A stretch of DNA of 38,752 nucleotides. Origin: Arthrobacter sp. E3 (GTDB lineage: Bacteria > Actinomycetota > Actinomycetes > Actinomycetales > Micrococcaceae). The stretch lies in NCBI RefSeq assembly GCF_017353415.1, contig NZ_JAFMPX010000033.1:1-38752 (forward strand). Reading direction: 5' to 3'. The first letter of the stretch is position 1. Every line of letters starts with the position of its first letter. A program made the position numbers and the translations under genes. The notes beneath the pieces are model-generated. The model made no database searches. It saw only the letters and a program-made list of their open reading frames with translations, and was not told the DNA's origin. Shown one piece after another: positions 20,906 through 28,846 of this stretch.

Positions 20906-20934
20906 ATTCATGCGTTTGCATCTAATGGTGTCAA
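20906..20934 (-). promoter_or_regulatory. Candidate promoter of the FMN reductase gene
   Basis: A perfect TTGACA (20929-20934) sits 17 bases from ATGAAT (20906-20911), which matches only the last three -10 positions. The start site would fall near 20899, consistent with the ATG at 20878. Confidence 0.4.
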
Positions 20935-21007
20935 CAGAGTCAGCACTGACGTTATTCCCGCCGGGCAGGTGACCTTGACTAGCCAGATGGTTGCCTGCTG
21001 ACCAGTT

Positions 21008-22441
21008 TTAGTCGCCCATGTTGGCCAGGTGCTCCGGGCGGAGCAATTCATTGAGCTGTTCAGCGGTGAGCAGTTTGTGCTCCAGGACGAGTTCCGCAAC
21101 GCCTCGGCCGCTGGACAGTGCCTCCAGGGCAATGGCCGTGGAGGTGGCGTAGCCCAGGCGTGGGCTCAGTGCCGTGACAAGGCCGATGGACTGTTCCACC
21201 TGTGCACGCAACTTGTCCTCATGGGCGGTGATGCCGCGGATGCACTTGTCAGCCAGCGTGTAGCAGGCGGCCTCGAGGTGGCGCATGCTCTTGGTCAGGC
21301 TGTGCACAATGATGGGCTCAAAGGCGTTGAGCTGCAGCTGCCCGCCCTCTGCGGCCATGGTGATGGTGACGTCGTTGCCGATGACTTCATACGCCACCTG
21401 GTTCACAACCTCCGGGATGACCGGGTTCACCTTGCCGGGCATGATGGAGGACCCTGCCTGGACGGCTGGCAGCGTGATCTCACCAAAGCCGGCACGGGGG
21501 CCGGAGGAGAGCAGGCGCAGGTCGTTGCAGATTTTGGACAGCTTCACGGCCACGCGCTTGAGCACGCCGGAGAGGTGGACGAAAGCGCCGACGTCGCTCG
21601 TTGCCTCGATCAGGTCCACGGACGTGGTCAGTGGCAGTCCGGAAATTTCCACCAGATGCCGGCAGGCCAGTTCCGAATAGCCGAGCGGCGCGTTGAGCCC
21701 GGTACCGATGGCCGTGGCGCCGAGGTTGATCTCGTGGACCAGCAGGCTGGATTCGGCCACGCGTGCCCGGTCCTCGCCCATCGTCACGGCATAGGTGTTG
21801 AATTCCTGGCCGAGTGTCATGGGCACGGCGTCCTGCAACTGCGTGCGGCCCATCTTCACCACGGTACGGAATTCCACGGCCTTGGCAGCAAAGGCATCAC
21901 ACAGATACTCCATGGCGACCACGAGCGACTTCGTCCCGAAAATGGTGGCTACGTTGACCGCCGTCGGGTACACGTCGTTCGTGGATTGGCTGAGGTTGAC
22001 GTGATCGTTGGGGTGCAGGTACTGGTACTCGCCCTTCTGGTGGCCGAAAATTTCCAGCGCACGGTTGGCGATGACCTCATTGGCGTTCATGTTCGACGAC
22101 GTCCCGGCACCACCCTGGATGACGTCCACCACGAACTGCTCATGCAATTCCCCCGCAATGATTTCCTGGCAGGCCCTGATGATGGCCCCGGCACGGACAT
22201 CGTCAAGGAGTCCCAGTTCATGGTTGGCCTGGGCTGCGGCCTGCTTCACCATGGCAAGGCCGTTGACCAGGTGCGTGTTGCTGCTCAGCGGGGTCCCGGA
22301 GATGGGGAAGTTCTCCACGGCACGCAGCGTGTGGACTCCCCAGTAGACGTCCGCCGGAACGTCACGGTCACCAATCAGGTCGTGTTCCCTGCGGACGGCA
22401 GTCGGTTCGGAAACGGGTTCTGTAGACGGGGTCTCGCTCAT
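21008..22441 (-). CDS. aspA: Aspartate ammonia-lyase (aspartase)
   Basis: A 477-aa cytoplasmic enzyme of the fumarase/aspartase superfamily that converts aspartate to fumarate and ammonia. The signature loop GSSIMPGKVN (about 330-339, with the catalytic Ser) is intact, as are the conserved blocks GGAGTSSNMNANEV, HPNDHVNLSQSTND and the aspartase-type TGLNAPLGY. DLIEATSDVG supports aspA over fumC. The ATG at 22441 has AAGGAG 5 bases upstream; a longer frame to 22462 lacks one. It lies 115 bp downstream of the asparaginase gene on the same strand, so the two steps asparagine to aspartate to fumarate are encoded in order. A 10-bp palindrome in the gap may allow separate control. Confidence 0.93.
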   Translation of the reverse strand: MSETPSTEPVSEPTAVRREHDLIGDRDVPADVYWGVHTLRAVENFPISGTPLSSNTHLVNGLAMVKQAAAQANHELGLLDDVRAGAIIRACQEIIAGELHEQFVVDVIQGGAGTSSNMNANEVIANRALEIFGHQKGEYQYLHPNDHVNLSQSTNDVYPTAVNVATIFGTKSLVVAMEYLCDAFAAKAVEFRTVVKMGRTQLQDAVPMTLGQEFNTYAVTMGEDRARVAESSLLVHEINLGATAIGTGLNAPLGYSELACRHLVEISGLPLTTSVDLIEATSDVGAFVHLSGVLKRVAVKLSKICNDLRLLSSGPRAGFGEITLPAVQAGSSIMPGKVNPVIPEVVNQVAYEVIGNDVTITMAAEGGQLQLNAFEPIIVHSLTKSMRHLEAACYTLADKCIRGITAHEDKLRAQVEQSIGLVTALSPRLGYATSTAIALEALSSGRGVAELVLEHKLLTAEQLNELLRPEHLANMGD

Positions 22442-22506
22442 GGTTCTCCTTGGGTGAGTCATTGCGGCGTTGAAATGACGGCGCTGAAAATCGTGGCGCT
22501 AAATGA

Positions 22507-22516
22507 GTTACGTAAC
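22507..22516. promoter_or_regulatory. Palindrome GTTACGTAAC upstream of aspA
   Basis: A perfect 10-bp palindrome in the 115-bp gap between asparaginase and aspA, 66 bp before the aspA start. It could be a site for the GntR regulator of the operon or an internal promoter element. No copy was seen in front of the regulator itself, which weakens the GntR idea. Confidence 0.3.
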
Positions 22517-22556
22517 GTGTTGGTTCAGATGTGGCTTCAGGTGGCCGGTCAGCGGG

Positions 22557-23525
22557 TCAGCCAGTCAGCGGAAGTCCGCGAAGTTCGCCGACTGGATGGC
22601 CCCCGCCGTACACGGGCAGGTGGTTGAAAGATGCCAGCAGTTCAGAGTCAACACCCAAGGCCAAGAGTGCTGGGACTGCAGCTGGCATGCGGGCCCGGTC
22701 GCCGCCGTCGGAAATCTTGAGCGCAAAGGCGGTCCCGTCAGCCAGGGCTATGGCTTGGATGCCCTCGAAGCCGTCTTTCGCCAGCAGGCCGGGCACGGCC
22801 TGCATCAACGCCGTGACGTCTCGGTCCAGACCAGCAACGGTGGTGGGATGGGACCGCATGGCGGCGGCGACGTCGTACTCGGCCGTGCCCTTGGGGGCCG
22901 TAGTGAGCTTGCCGAAGGCGCAGGCCAGCCCGGTCAGGGATAGCCCGAACACCTCGGTCCCACAGCCGTCGGTGCTGACCGCAGTGATGGTTTCACCCGT
23001 CAGTTCCGCCACAGTGGTGCGGATCAGCGCAGCCAGCGGGTGTCGCGGGTCAAGGTAGCCTTCGATCGGCCAGCCGTTGAGCACGCAGGTAGCGAGCAAG
23101 GCGGCGTGCTTGCCCGAGCAGTTTTGCGCCAGGTGGGTGGGGCCGTGGCCTGCACGCAGCCATGCCTGCCGTTCGGCCACGCCGTAGGGCAGGTCCGTGG
23201 AGTTGCCCAGGGCGCTCTCATCAAGGCCCGCCCCGGCCAGTATTTGTGTGGCAATTTGCTGGTGGACGGCCGAGCCCGAATGGCTTGCCGCGGCCAGTGC
23301 CAGCTGTTCTGCCGGCAGCTGCAGCCCTGCGCGCAGAAGTGCGACGGCGATGAGCGGCTTCAGCGCCGAGCGCGGGTATATACGAGCCGTGGGTTCGCCG
23401 CGGCTCAGCAGCACCTTCCCGGCGGGATCCACGGCCACCAGTGAGCCATAGTGGACACTTTCCACGAGCTCGCCGCGGGTTTGCACGGCGAGAGGGGCAT
23501 GGTGCGGAAATTCATTGACGGTCAT
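22557..23525 (-). CDS. L-asparaginase, Rhizobium etli class (PF06089)
   Basis: A 322-aa asparaginase of the class first known from Rhizobium etli, unrelated to the bacterial type I/II enzymes; it hydrolyses asparagine to aspartate and ammonia. Family residues are in place: S53 and K56 in YPRSALKP, Ser in ASHSGS, C136 and K139 in NCSGKH, and C188 in STDGCGTEVFG; the two cysteines correspond to the metal-site pair of the R. etli enzyme. There is no signal peptide, so it is cytoplasmic. The ATG overlaps the GntR stop (ATGA), which indicates translational coupling. Full length, no defects seen. Confidence 0.9.
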   Translation of the reverse strand: MTVNEFPHHAPLAVQTRGELVESVHYGSLVAVDPAGKVLLSRGEPTARIYPRSALKPLIAVALLRAGLQLPAEQLALAAASHSGSAVHQQIATQILAGAGLDESALGNSTDLPYGVAERQAWLRAGHGPTHLAQNCSGKHAALLATCVLNGWPIEGYLDPRHPLAALIRTTVAELTGETITAVSTDGCGTEVFGLSLTGLACAFGKLTTAPKGTAEYDVAAAMRSHPTTVAGLDRDVTALMQAVPGLLAKDGFEGIQAIALADGTAFALKISDGGDRARMPAAVPALLALGVDSELLASFNHLPVYGGGHPVGELRGLPLTG

Positions 23526-24229
23526 GCTGTTTGTGCTCCCGTGATGGTGGTCAGTGCTGCATCCACTGCGGACAGGTGCCCGGCCATGGCGAGGCCTGCC
23601 TCTGCGGCACGGCCCCCTGCAATGGCGTCGAGGATGAGCCGGTGCTCAAGGTCCGACTGGTGCGCCCGGCCGGTGATCATGTTGATGGTTTCGGACTGGT
23701 TCACCATGGCATCCCGGATGTCATTGACAACCCTTTCGAAGACGCCGTTGCCGCTGGCCTTTGCAATGGCGCCGTGGAAGCTCGCGTCCAGGCTGACCCA
23801 AGCTTCAGGGTCGCTTTCCTCTGTCATTCGTTCGACGATGGCCCGCATCTGCTCGAGCTGTTCCTCAGTGCGGCGGGCCGCGGCGAACTGGGCTGCGGGG
23901 ATTTCAATGTGTGGGCGGGCCTCCATGAGGCTGCGTGCTGAAAACTTTCCCAGCAGCAGATCGCTGGAAGCGCGGTTGGCCACCACGAAGGTGCCCTTCC
24001 CGGTTTGTGTTTCCGTCAGGCCTAGGGCTGTGCAGGAGCGCAGGGCCTCGCGGACCACGGAGCGGCTCACACCGTACTGCTGTGCCAGTGCAGCCTCAGA
24101 ACTCAGCTTGGCGCCGACACTCAATTCGCCCGACTCAATGGCCGAGCGGATGGTCTTGAATACCGCTTCTGCGGCGCTGACACGAACAATTTGTCCTTGT
24201 CCGGCTGTCCAGCTGTCTGACAGGTTCAT
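23522..24229 (-). CDS. GntR-family (FadR subfamily) regulator of asparagine/aspartate use
   Basis: A 235-aa regulator with a winged helix-turn-helix (about residues 20-85: AVFKTIRSAIESGELSVGAKLSSEAALAQQ in two helices, then SRSVVREALRSCTALGL) and an all-helical FCD ligand domain (PHIEIPAAQFAA, ASFHGAIAKASGN, DLEHRLILDAI with metal-ligand Asp/His positions). It is first in the operon with asparaginase and aspartase, so it probably senses asparagine, aspartate or a C4 acid and controls these genes. The ATG lies 6 bases after a -10-like box and has no Shine-Dalgarno, so the transcript is probably leaderless. Confidence 0.88.
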   Translation of the reverse strand: MNLSDSWTAGQGQIVRVSAAEAVFKTIRSAIESGELSVGAKLSSEAALAQQYGVSRSVVREALRSCTALGLTETQTGKGTFVVANRASSDLLLGKFSARSLMEARPHIEIPAAQFAAARRTEEQLEQMRAIVERMTEESDPEAWVSLDASFHGAIAKASGNGVFERVVNDIRDAMVNQSETINMITGRAHQSDLEHRLILDAIAGGRAAEAGLAMAGHLSAVDAALTTITGAQTA

Positions 24230-24235
24230 CTAAAA

Positions 24236-24265
24236 AGCATGGCATGCCCCACGGATCGCTGTCAA
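24236..24265 (-). promoter_or_regulatory. Promoter of the gntR-asparaginase-aspA operon with overlapping dyad
   Basis: TTGACA (24260-24265) and CATGCT (24236-24241) are 18 bases apart, and the ATG of gntR follows the -10 by only 6 bases, which predicts a leaderless mRNA. The near-palindrome GCATG-G-CATGC (24237-24247) covers the -10 and is a good candidate for autorepression by the GntR protein. Confidence 0.55.
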
Positions 24266-24293
24266 GGGTTTCCCCGCGCCGCCGCCACACGAA

Positions 24294-24389
24294 CGACGCT
24301 CCCGCACTTTTCGGGGCATTTTTCCCAACGCTCCCGCACCCAAGTGCATGAGCGTTCTGGACTTAACCCCTAAAGCTGCAGGAGCGTCG
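24294..24389. repeat. 96-bp imperfect palindrome built of CGACGCTCC motifs
   Basis: Two 45-base arms (24294-24338 and 24345-24389) are exactly symmetric around a 6-base centre and pair at 31 of 45 positions. The ends of each arm carry the motif (C)GACGCTCCYGCA or AACGCTCNNGCA, giving two copies forward and two reversed. It lies between the 3' end of the DUF5107 gene and the gntR promoter. It looks like a REP-type extragenic element; I recall similar elements in Arthrobacter genomes but could not check this. As RNA it would form a long hairpin able to end or protect the DUF5107 message. Confidence 0.75.
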
Positions 24390-24406
24390 GTAGTCACCGG
24401 CCCGAA

Positions 24407-24423
24407 TGCGCGGGAGCGTCGGT
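24407..24423. repeat. Fifth copy of the GGAGCGTCGGT motif
   Basis: TGCGCGGGAGCGTCGGT repeats the outer motif of the adjacent 96-bp palindrome (CTGCAGGAGCGTCGGT at 24376-24391) in the same orientation, 31 bp further on. It has no partner in the left flank, so it may be a half unit left by a duplicated or decayed element. Confidence 0.6.
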
Positions 24424-24446
24424 TAGGGCGGAAGGTAGAGGCCGGG

Positions 24447-26477
24447 TTAGTGCATGCTGAACTGGTATTCCGCGGGCACTTCCTCGTCCGGGCATACTTG
24501 TTGCCACAGCTCGTGGAGTGCGTTGACGCCTTCACGCAGGTCAACGACCTCCACTCCTGATTTCAGAATGGCGGCAGCGGCATCGCGCTCCCCCAAATCC
24601 GCATGGGCCTTGGCCTGGAGGAAGCGAACCCGCCCAAGGCCAGCCAATGGCTCCGGGGCCCGGCCCAACAACTCCTGCGCCAATTGCGGGGCACCGTTGT
24701 CCAACGCCAACGTCACGGCCTCCACCAACAACTCGCGGCACTCCCCCTCCAACGCGCAGGCGGCGGCCAGTTCTGCCAAGCCGCCGGCAGTGTCATCGGC
24801 CGCCAACAACGCCAACCCCAGGCCGCGGTGCGACAGCGCGCGGCTCCGCACACTCAGCGGCTCCCCTGCGGCAAATGTTGCCTCCAGCGCTTGGCGGTAC
24901 AACTTGGCCACCACCGCTTGATCACCAGCACCGGCGGACGCCCTCGCCTGCACCATGACGGCGTGGTGGAAGGCGCCCTCAGCACTGTTGTTGCGCCCAG
25001 CCGTGAGAAGGTCCTCCCAGTCCAGGCCCCTGACGAAGGACGCCGCCCCACCAAACGGCTGGCTGGGCACTTCTCCCGCTGTTGCCTCAAAGGGCTTTTC
25101 AACAATGCCCTCGTTGGCACGCAGCAGTTCCGCCCACGGACCCTGCTCAGCTGTGAGCGTTTCCGGACCAAACGGCGTCCCTGTTTCATCGAGCCAGTCC
25201 AGGTCCGCGTGCTGGCGGCGCTCCCGTTCCAAAGCACCCCACCCGTTGCCGGCCACCACCATTTCCGACGGCGGCAAATCGGCCCATGCTACGGCGTCGT
25301 CCAAGGCCTTGGCAATGGCCTGCTCCGACACCAAAGCCTCAACGCGCTGCGCCCCATGGGCCACGGCGGCGCTCCACTGAGCGCCTGCGAGCGCGGGGTC
25401 CAGTGCAGCGTTGCCATATGCTTCCACCCATTGCCAACTGGCACCCGCAGGCATGGGGACGTGCTCAAACTGGGTCTGCGCCAACCCTGACTGAATTTCC
25501 GCATACTGCCGCGGCTCGCCCGAAACGCTCGGCGACAGCCATTCCTGCCAGCGCTGCCCGCCCAGGCTCTCGCCCCACACGAAGAGCTTGCGCCCGCGTA
25601 GCTGGGCGGAGGAAACCAGTGCGAGCCCGTCGCCGTCGGCATCGGCAGCCACTTCCCAGCGGCGTTCTTCCGGGGCGAGGTCAAAGAAAAAGTCCACTGC
25701 GTGGGTGTTGCGCGCCGGCCAGGTAGCGTCCAGGCCCTGGAATTTTGTGGGGTCAACGCGGGCCATGGAGCCGTCGTAGTCGGTGGCATAGGCGTGCGTG
25801 GCCGGGGCGATCACACGGGTTTGAGGTGTCTGCGGGATGGCGGCATTCGTCCACCAGTACATGGGCACGGTTTTGTCATTGGGGTTGCGGATGCGCACGG
25901 CGACGAATACGACGGGTGAATCCTCCGGCAGCCACGCATCGATCTGGAACACCACTTCGCGCAGCCGATCGAATTCCCACATGCGCAGCACTTCCTGGCC
26001 TTCCGGAGTGCGCACAATGGCTGAATGCAGGGGAACATTGGTGGTTGTGGAGTGCCCACGCGTGCCAATGTTGAACTCGATGCCGCCGGCAAACCATGCG
26101 TTGCGCAGCGCAAAGTTCGCGAAGTGGATGCGGTCCTGGGTGTGCAGGAGCTCCTTGCCCGTGGCTTTGTCGGTCAGTTCCCAGAGCCGGCCTCCCAGCT
26201 GCGGCAAAAACGTGGCCTTCACCTTGTCATTTTCCAGCACGACGGCGGTCAGTTCCGTTGCGCTGACCTCTCGCGTGTAGCTCTCCTGCATGGGGTAGGG
26301 ATAAACATTGTTCACCTTGCCCCAACGCACGCCGGATGAAATCTCGGCCGGGATTCCATCCCCCACAACATACGGCGGCTCCAGCAACGGTTGGACTGAC
26401 GGCAGCGGCGAATCCCGGCCAAGCTCAGCGAGCTCAATGACACAGGTGGTGAGCGTTATGGAGGAGGCGGTGCCCAT
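24447..26477 (-). CDS. DUF5107 protein with C-terminal TPR-like repeats
   Basis: A 676-aa protein. The N-terminal 350 residues form the DUF5107 beta-sandwich related to galactose-mutarotase-type folds: FLPQLGGRLWELTDKATGKELLH, NAWFAGGIEFNIGTRGHS, and VVFQIDAWLPEDSPVVFVAVRIRNPND. The C-terminal half (from about 470) is helical, with TPR-like pairs (AEGAFHHAVMVQARA; LAAACALEGECRELLVEAV; RVRFLQAKAHADLGERDAAA). There is no signal peptide. Proteins of this design are found near sugar-use genes and are thought to act on carbohydrates, but no activity is established that I know of. The ATG at 26477 follows GGAAC; an upstream TTG at 26489 is possible. It is a single gene here. Confidence 0.8.
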   Translation of the reverse strand: MGTASSITLTTCVIELAELGRDSPLPSVQPLLEPPYVVGDGIPAEISSGVRWGKVNNVYPYPMQESYTREVSATELTAVVLENDKVKATFLPQLGGRLWELTDKATGKELLHTQDRIHFANFALRNAWFAGGIEFNIGTRGHSTTTNVPLHSAIVRTPEGQEVLRMWEFDRLREVVFQIDAWLPEDSPVVFVAVRIRNPNDKTVPMYWWTNAAIPQTPQTRVIAPATHAYATDYDGSMARVDPTKFQGLDATWPARNTHAVDFFFDLAPEERRWEVAADADGDGLALVSSAQLRGRKLFVWGESLGGQRWQEWLSPSVSGEPRQYAEIQSGLAQTQFEHVPMPAGASWQWVEAYGNAALDPALAGAQWSAAVAHGAQRVEALVSEQAIAKALDDAVAWADLPPSEMVVAGNGWGALERERRQHADLDWLDETGTPFGPETLTAEQGPWAELLRANEGIVEKPFEATAGEVPSQPFGGAASFVRGLDWEDLLTAGRNNSAEGAFHHAVMVQARASAGAGDQAVVAKLYRQALEATFAAGEPLSVRSRALSHRGLGLALLAADDTAGGLAELAAACALEGECRELLVEAVTLALDNGAPQLAQELLGRAPEPLAGLGRVRFLQAKAHADLGERDAAAAILKSGVEVVDLREGVNALHELWQQVCPDEEVPAEYQFSMH

Positions 26478-26550
26478 GCGGTGTTCCAATCACAGTCAGA
26501 TGGCCGGACCACGCTGTTTGCCCATGGTTGGGCACAACGCGGGAGCGGCC

Positions 26551-26568
26551 GGGAATGGTGGCATTCCC
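26551..26568 (-). terminator. Hairpin after the TIGR01777 gene
   Basis: GGGAATG-GTGG-CATTCCC, 7-bp arms with a 4-base loop, begins 10 bases downstream of the epimerase stop on the minus strand. No T-run follows, so it would be a T-less actinobacterial-type terminator at best. A second dyad TGCCCA-TGGT-TGGGCA (26519-26534) lies beyond it, before the DUF5107 gene. Confidence 0.35.
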
Positions 26569-26577
26569 CAAACGAGC

Positions 26578-27945
26578 CTATCGGATTAGGCACATGGAGT
26601 CGGTTTCGTGCCTTTCCTCCAGCTCCGGGTTCCGGCGCTCCACCAGGTTCATGACACTGGCCCGGCCGAGGGCGCCGCAACCGGCTACCAGCGCAACCAA
26701 CCCCAAGCCGATGAGCAGGGACGTACCGCTGGTCAGCATCTCGCCGCGAGAGCTGATGATCAGCAGCGCGGCCATGACTGAGCCCAGCACCGCGGCAAAC
26801 GCCAAGACGTGGAGACGCTGGTTGCGTACCCGACGCAGCGGCCAAGCAATAAGTATTGCCAGGGGCAGGCCCAGGACTACAGCGACCGGGAATCCGTAGA
26901 TCAGCGCCACCGGTAGGAAATACCAGCCCAGCCCGGTGTCCAGCGGGGACACGGCAGCGGTCAACGCCAGCCCCAAGCAAAACAACGCGAAGGTGCACAG
27001 CCATCCAAGAAGCAGCGCCGGCACTCCGTAGCTCATGCTGAAACGGTCTGCTTTGGCGTTTGCCAGCGCACCGTTCAGGTCGGGATGCTTCCAGGAGAAT
27101 CCTGCGTCTTGAAGTTTCTTAGCCGCTACCCAGCGACTTTTCAGCACCAGTTCGGTTTCCGTGCGGATCAACACGGCTCCCATTGTGAGCAGCCACGCCG
27201 GGGTGGGCAACCCCAATGGAGCACGGTTTGTCCGGCGCACAGCGGACATCAGTGCCGCGTTTGTCACGACCTCGGGAGCCGCTATATTGACGGGTCCGGT
27301 GATCTCACGGTGTTCGTGCAGGAACAGCACGGCACGGAACACGTCCTCGACGTGGACCCAACTGAACTTTTGCCCTCCGTCGCCCATCCTGCCACCCAAC
27401 CCCAGGCGTGCCAGATTGTTGAACGGACGCATCACGCCGCCGTCGGAGCCCAGGACGATGGTGATGCGCAGCGGAATCCTGCGTGTTTTCGGCGCCTCCG
27501 CGGCGGCGAGCGTTTCTTCCCAGCCCCGCGCGACGTCGACGGAAAAGCCGGAGCCGAGTTCGCCGTCGTACTCGTCTTGTGGGTAGTCCCGGGCGTCTCG
27601 GTAGATGGTGCCGGTGCTGGCGTTGAACCAGTCACGGGGTGGCTGGGCGCATGCGGCGACGGCACGGCCCAGCTCTGCGGTTGTCTCGTTGCGGGACCGG
27701 ATGATTTCCGCTGTGTTGGCCGGGGTGTAGCGGCACGAGACGGATTTTCCGGCCAGGTTGAGCAGCAGGTCCGCGCCGTCAAGTACAGCAGTGATGGCCG
27801 CGGTATCGCCCCAGACGGCATCGCCCGAACGGCCCACCGTGCGCACCCTCCACCCGGCGTCGGCGAATTGGCGGCGGAAATGCGTGCCAATGAAGCCCGA
27901 GGCCCCGGCGATGACGACTGTTTTCACGACTGCACCGATTTTCAC
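26578..27945 (-). CDS. TIGR01777-family epimerase fused to a four-helix membrane domain
   Basis: A 455-aa protein. Residues 1-300 are an extended-SDR epimerase of the TIGR01777/YfcH type: cofactor motif GASGFIGTHF, LLNLAGKSVSCRYT, the family hallmark FNASTGTIYRD, SWVHVEDVFRAVLFL, and a DUF1731-like end (AAKKLQDAGFSWKHPDLNGAL). From about residue 315 to 430 there are four hydrophobic helices (GVPALLLGWLCTFALFCLGLAL; GWYFLPVALIYGFPVAVVLG; LHVLAFAAVLGSVMAALLII; TSLLIGLGLVALVAGCGALG), which are not part of standard family members of about 300 aa. The GTG start overlaps the TetR stop (GTGA), so the two are one operon. The activity is uncharacterised in this family. Confidence 0.85.
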   Translation of the reverse strand: MKIGAVVKTVVIAGASGFIGTHFRRQFADAGWRVRTVGRSGDAVWGDTAAITAVLDGADLLLNLAGKSVSCRYTPANTAEIIRSRNETTAELGRAVAACAQPPRDWFNASTGTIYRDARDYPQDEYDGELGSGFSVDVARGWEETLAAAEAPKTRRIPLRITIVLGSDGGVMRPFNNLARLGLGGRMGDGGQKFSWVHVEDVFRAVLFLHEHREITGPVNIAAPEVVTNAALMSAVRRTNRAPLGLPTPAWLLTMGAVLIRTETELVLKSRWVAAKKLQDAGFSWKHPDLNGALANAKADRFSMSYGVPALLLGWLCTFALFCLGLALTAAVSPLDTGLGWYFLPVALIYGFPVAVVLGLPLAILIAWPLRRVRNQRLHVLAFAAVLGSVMAALLIISSRGEMLTSGTSLLIGLGLVALVAGCGALGRASVMNLVERRNPELEERHETDSMCLIR

Positions 27946-28592
27946 CCCTGCACCTTGTCCTTCAGCGCCAGCGCTTCCTCCACCAGTGGCTTGACCACTG
28001 GCAGCCGGGAGAAGGAGACCAGCTTGGCGATCAGCGGCGCGGCTCCGTCAATCAGGGTCCGGGTGCGGCGCTGGTTGGCCGAACTGTCGTACACCCAAAA
28101 CAGCACCACACCCATGTAGGCGAGCCACAGGAGTTCGGGCAGCTGGGCGCGCAGGAAGGCCGGAATCTTGGCCCCGTCCACCGCTTCACTGAAAAGTCCG
28201 ACGGCCGCCTCCCGCACTTCCGCCGACGCCTCGCCGAAGGGATTCACCGCCGACTGCGGCGGCAGTGCACTGGAAATGAAGGTGCCGCCGAAGCCGTGGT
28301 ACGGGGTGAGCGCATCAATGCCTGCATGCATGGCCAGCTTGATCCTGTTTCCCAAACCGCTGTTGCCTTGCATGGCCAGTGAGGCCGCTGTGCTCTGTTC
28401 TACGACGGATTCGCGGTAGAGCTCAAGAACCAGTTCATCCTTGGATGCGTAGTAGTAGTAGGCGCTGCCCAATGACACTCCAGCTTCCGCGGCGATGGCG
28501 CGCATGGTGGTCTTCGCGAACCCCTGGCTGCGGAACATGCCAAGAGCGGCATCCAGTACCTTGGCCTTGGTTTGTGCACTCTTGCCATCCAT
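27942..28592 (-). CDS. TetR-family regulator of the TIGR01777 epimerase
   Basis: A 216-aa TetR regulator. The HTH is at about 8-50: AKVLDAALGMFRSQGFAKTTM, then AIAAEAGVSLGSAYYYYASKDELVLELY. The C-terminal ligand domain is helical (ELLWLAYMGVVLFWVYDSS). The 3' end overlaps the epimerase by 4 bp. Two matching palindromes with TGAAC/GTTCA arms lie 19-64 bp upstream of the start and nowhere else that I saw, so it probably represses its own operon. The TTTGAACATGTTCAAA type of site recalls those of lipid- or acyl-responsive TetR proteins, a loose inference. Confidence 0.88.
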   Translation of the reverse strand: MDGKSAQTKAKVLDAALGMFRSQGFAKTTMRAIAAEAGVSLGSAYYYYASKDELVLELYRESVVEQSTAASLAMQGNSGLGNRIKLAMHAGIDALTPYHGFGGTFISSALPPQSAVNPFGEASAEVREAAVGLFSEAVDGAKIPAFLRAQLPELLWLAYMGVVLFWVYDSSANQRRTRTLIDGAAPLIAKLVSFSRLPVVKPLVEEALALKDKVQG

Positions 28593-28610
28593 CGCTGCAT
28601 CCTTTGTTTT

Positions 28611-28622
28611 TGAACGTGTTCA
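28611..28622. promoter_or_regulatory. TetR operator site 1, TGAACGTGTTCA
   Basis: A 12-bp near-perfect palindrome (one central mismatch) 19 bp upstream of the TetR start. Its centre is 34 bp from that of site 2, about three helix turns, so two dimers could bind the same DNA face. Confidence 0.65.
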
Positions 28623-28642
28623 GTTTCTAGTTGAGCACACTT

Positions 28643-28658
28643 TTTGAACATGTTCAAA
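28643..28658. promoter_or_regulatory. TetR operator site 2, TTTGAACATGTTCAAA
   Basis: A perfect 16-bp palindrome sharing the TGAAC/GTTCA arms of site 1. Position upstream of the TetR-epimerase operon and the repeat of the same arms make an autoregulatory operator likely. Confidence 0.7.
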
Positions 28659-28846
28659 TGTACCGAGGGGATTGTGAGCGAAACGCTACATGCCAGTGGC
28701 GGGTTGCACCGGTACTGGACCCGTTGCGGCACTCCACGGGTGTGGGACGTCTCCGAATGCTTCCAGGACGCTCCATCCTCTGAACTCCACCAAGCATGCG
28801 TCAAGGCCAGCGAGTGGGGGCGTGCCACGGCCGCAATCTAGCGCTG

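Noticed and set aside
21029-22627. 532-codon open frame opposite aspA
   Set aside because: Shadow of aspA and the asparaginase end; low-complexity His/Gly/Val composition and no recognisable motif.
24294-24423. Possible CRISPR array
   Set aside because: Repeats are in mixed orientation with unequal spacing and form a single palindrome; no uniform spacers and no cas genes nearby.
28644-28841. 65-codon plus-strand frame beside the TetR operators
   Set aside because: It begins inside the perfect palindrome, has no ribosome site and no protein-like pattern; the 28660-28846 stretch shows nothing else convincing.
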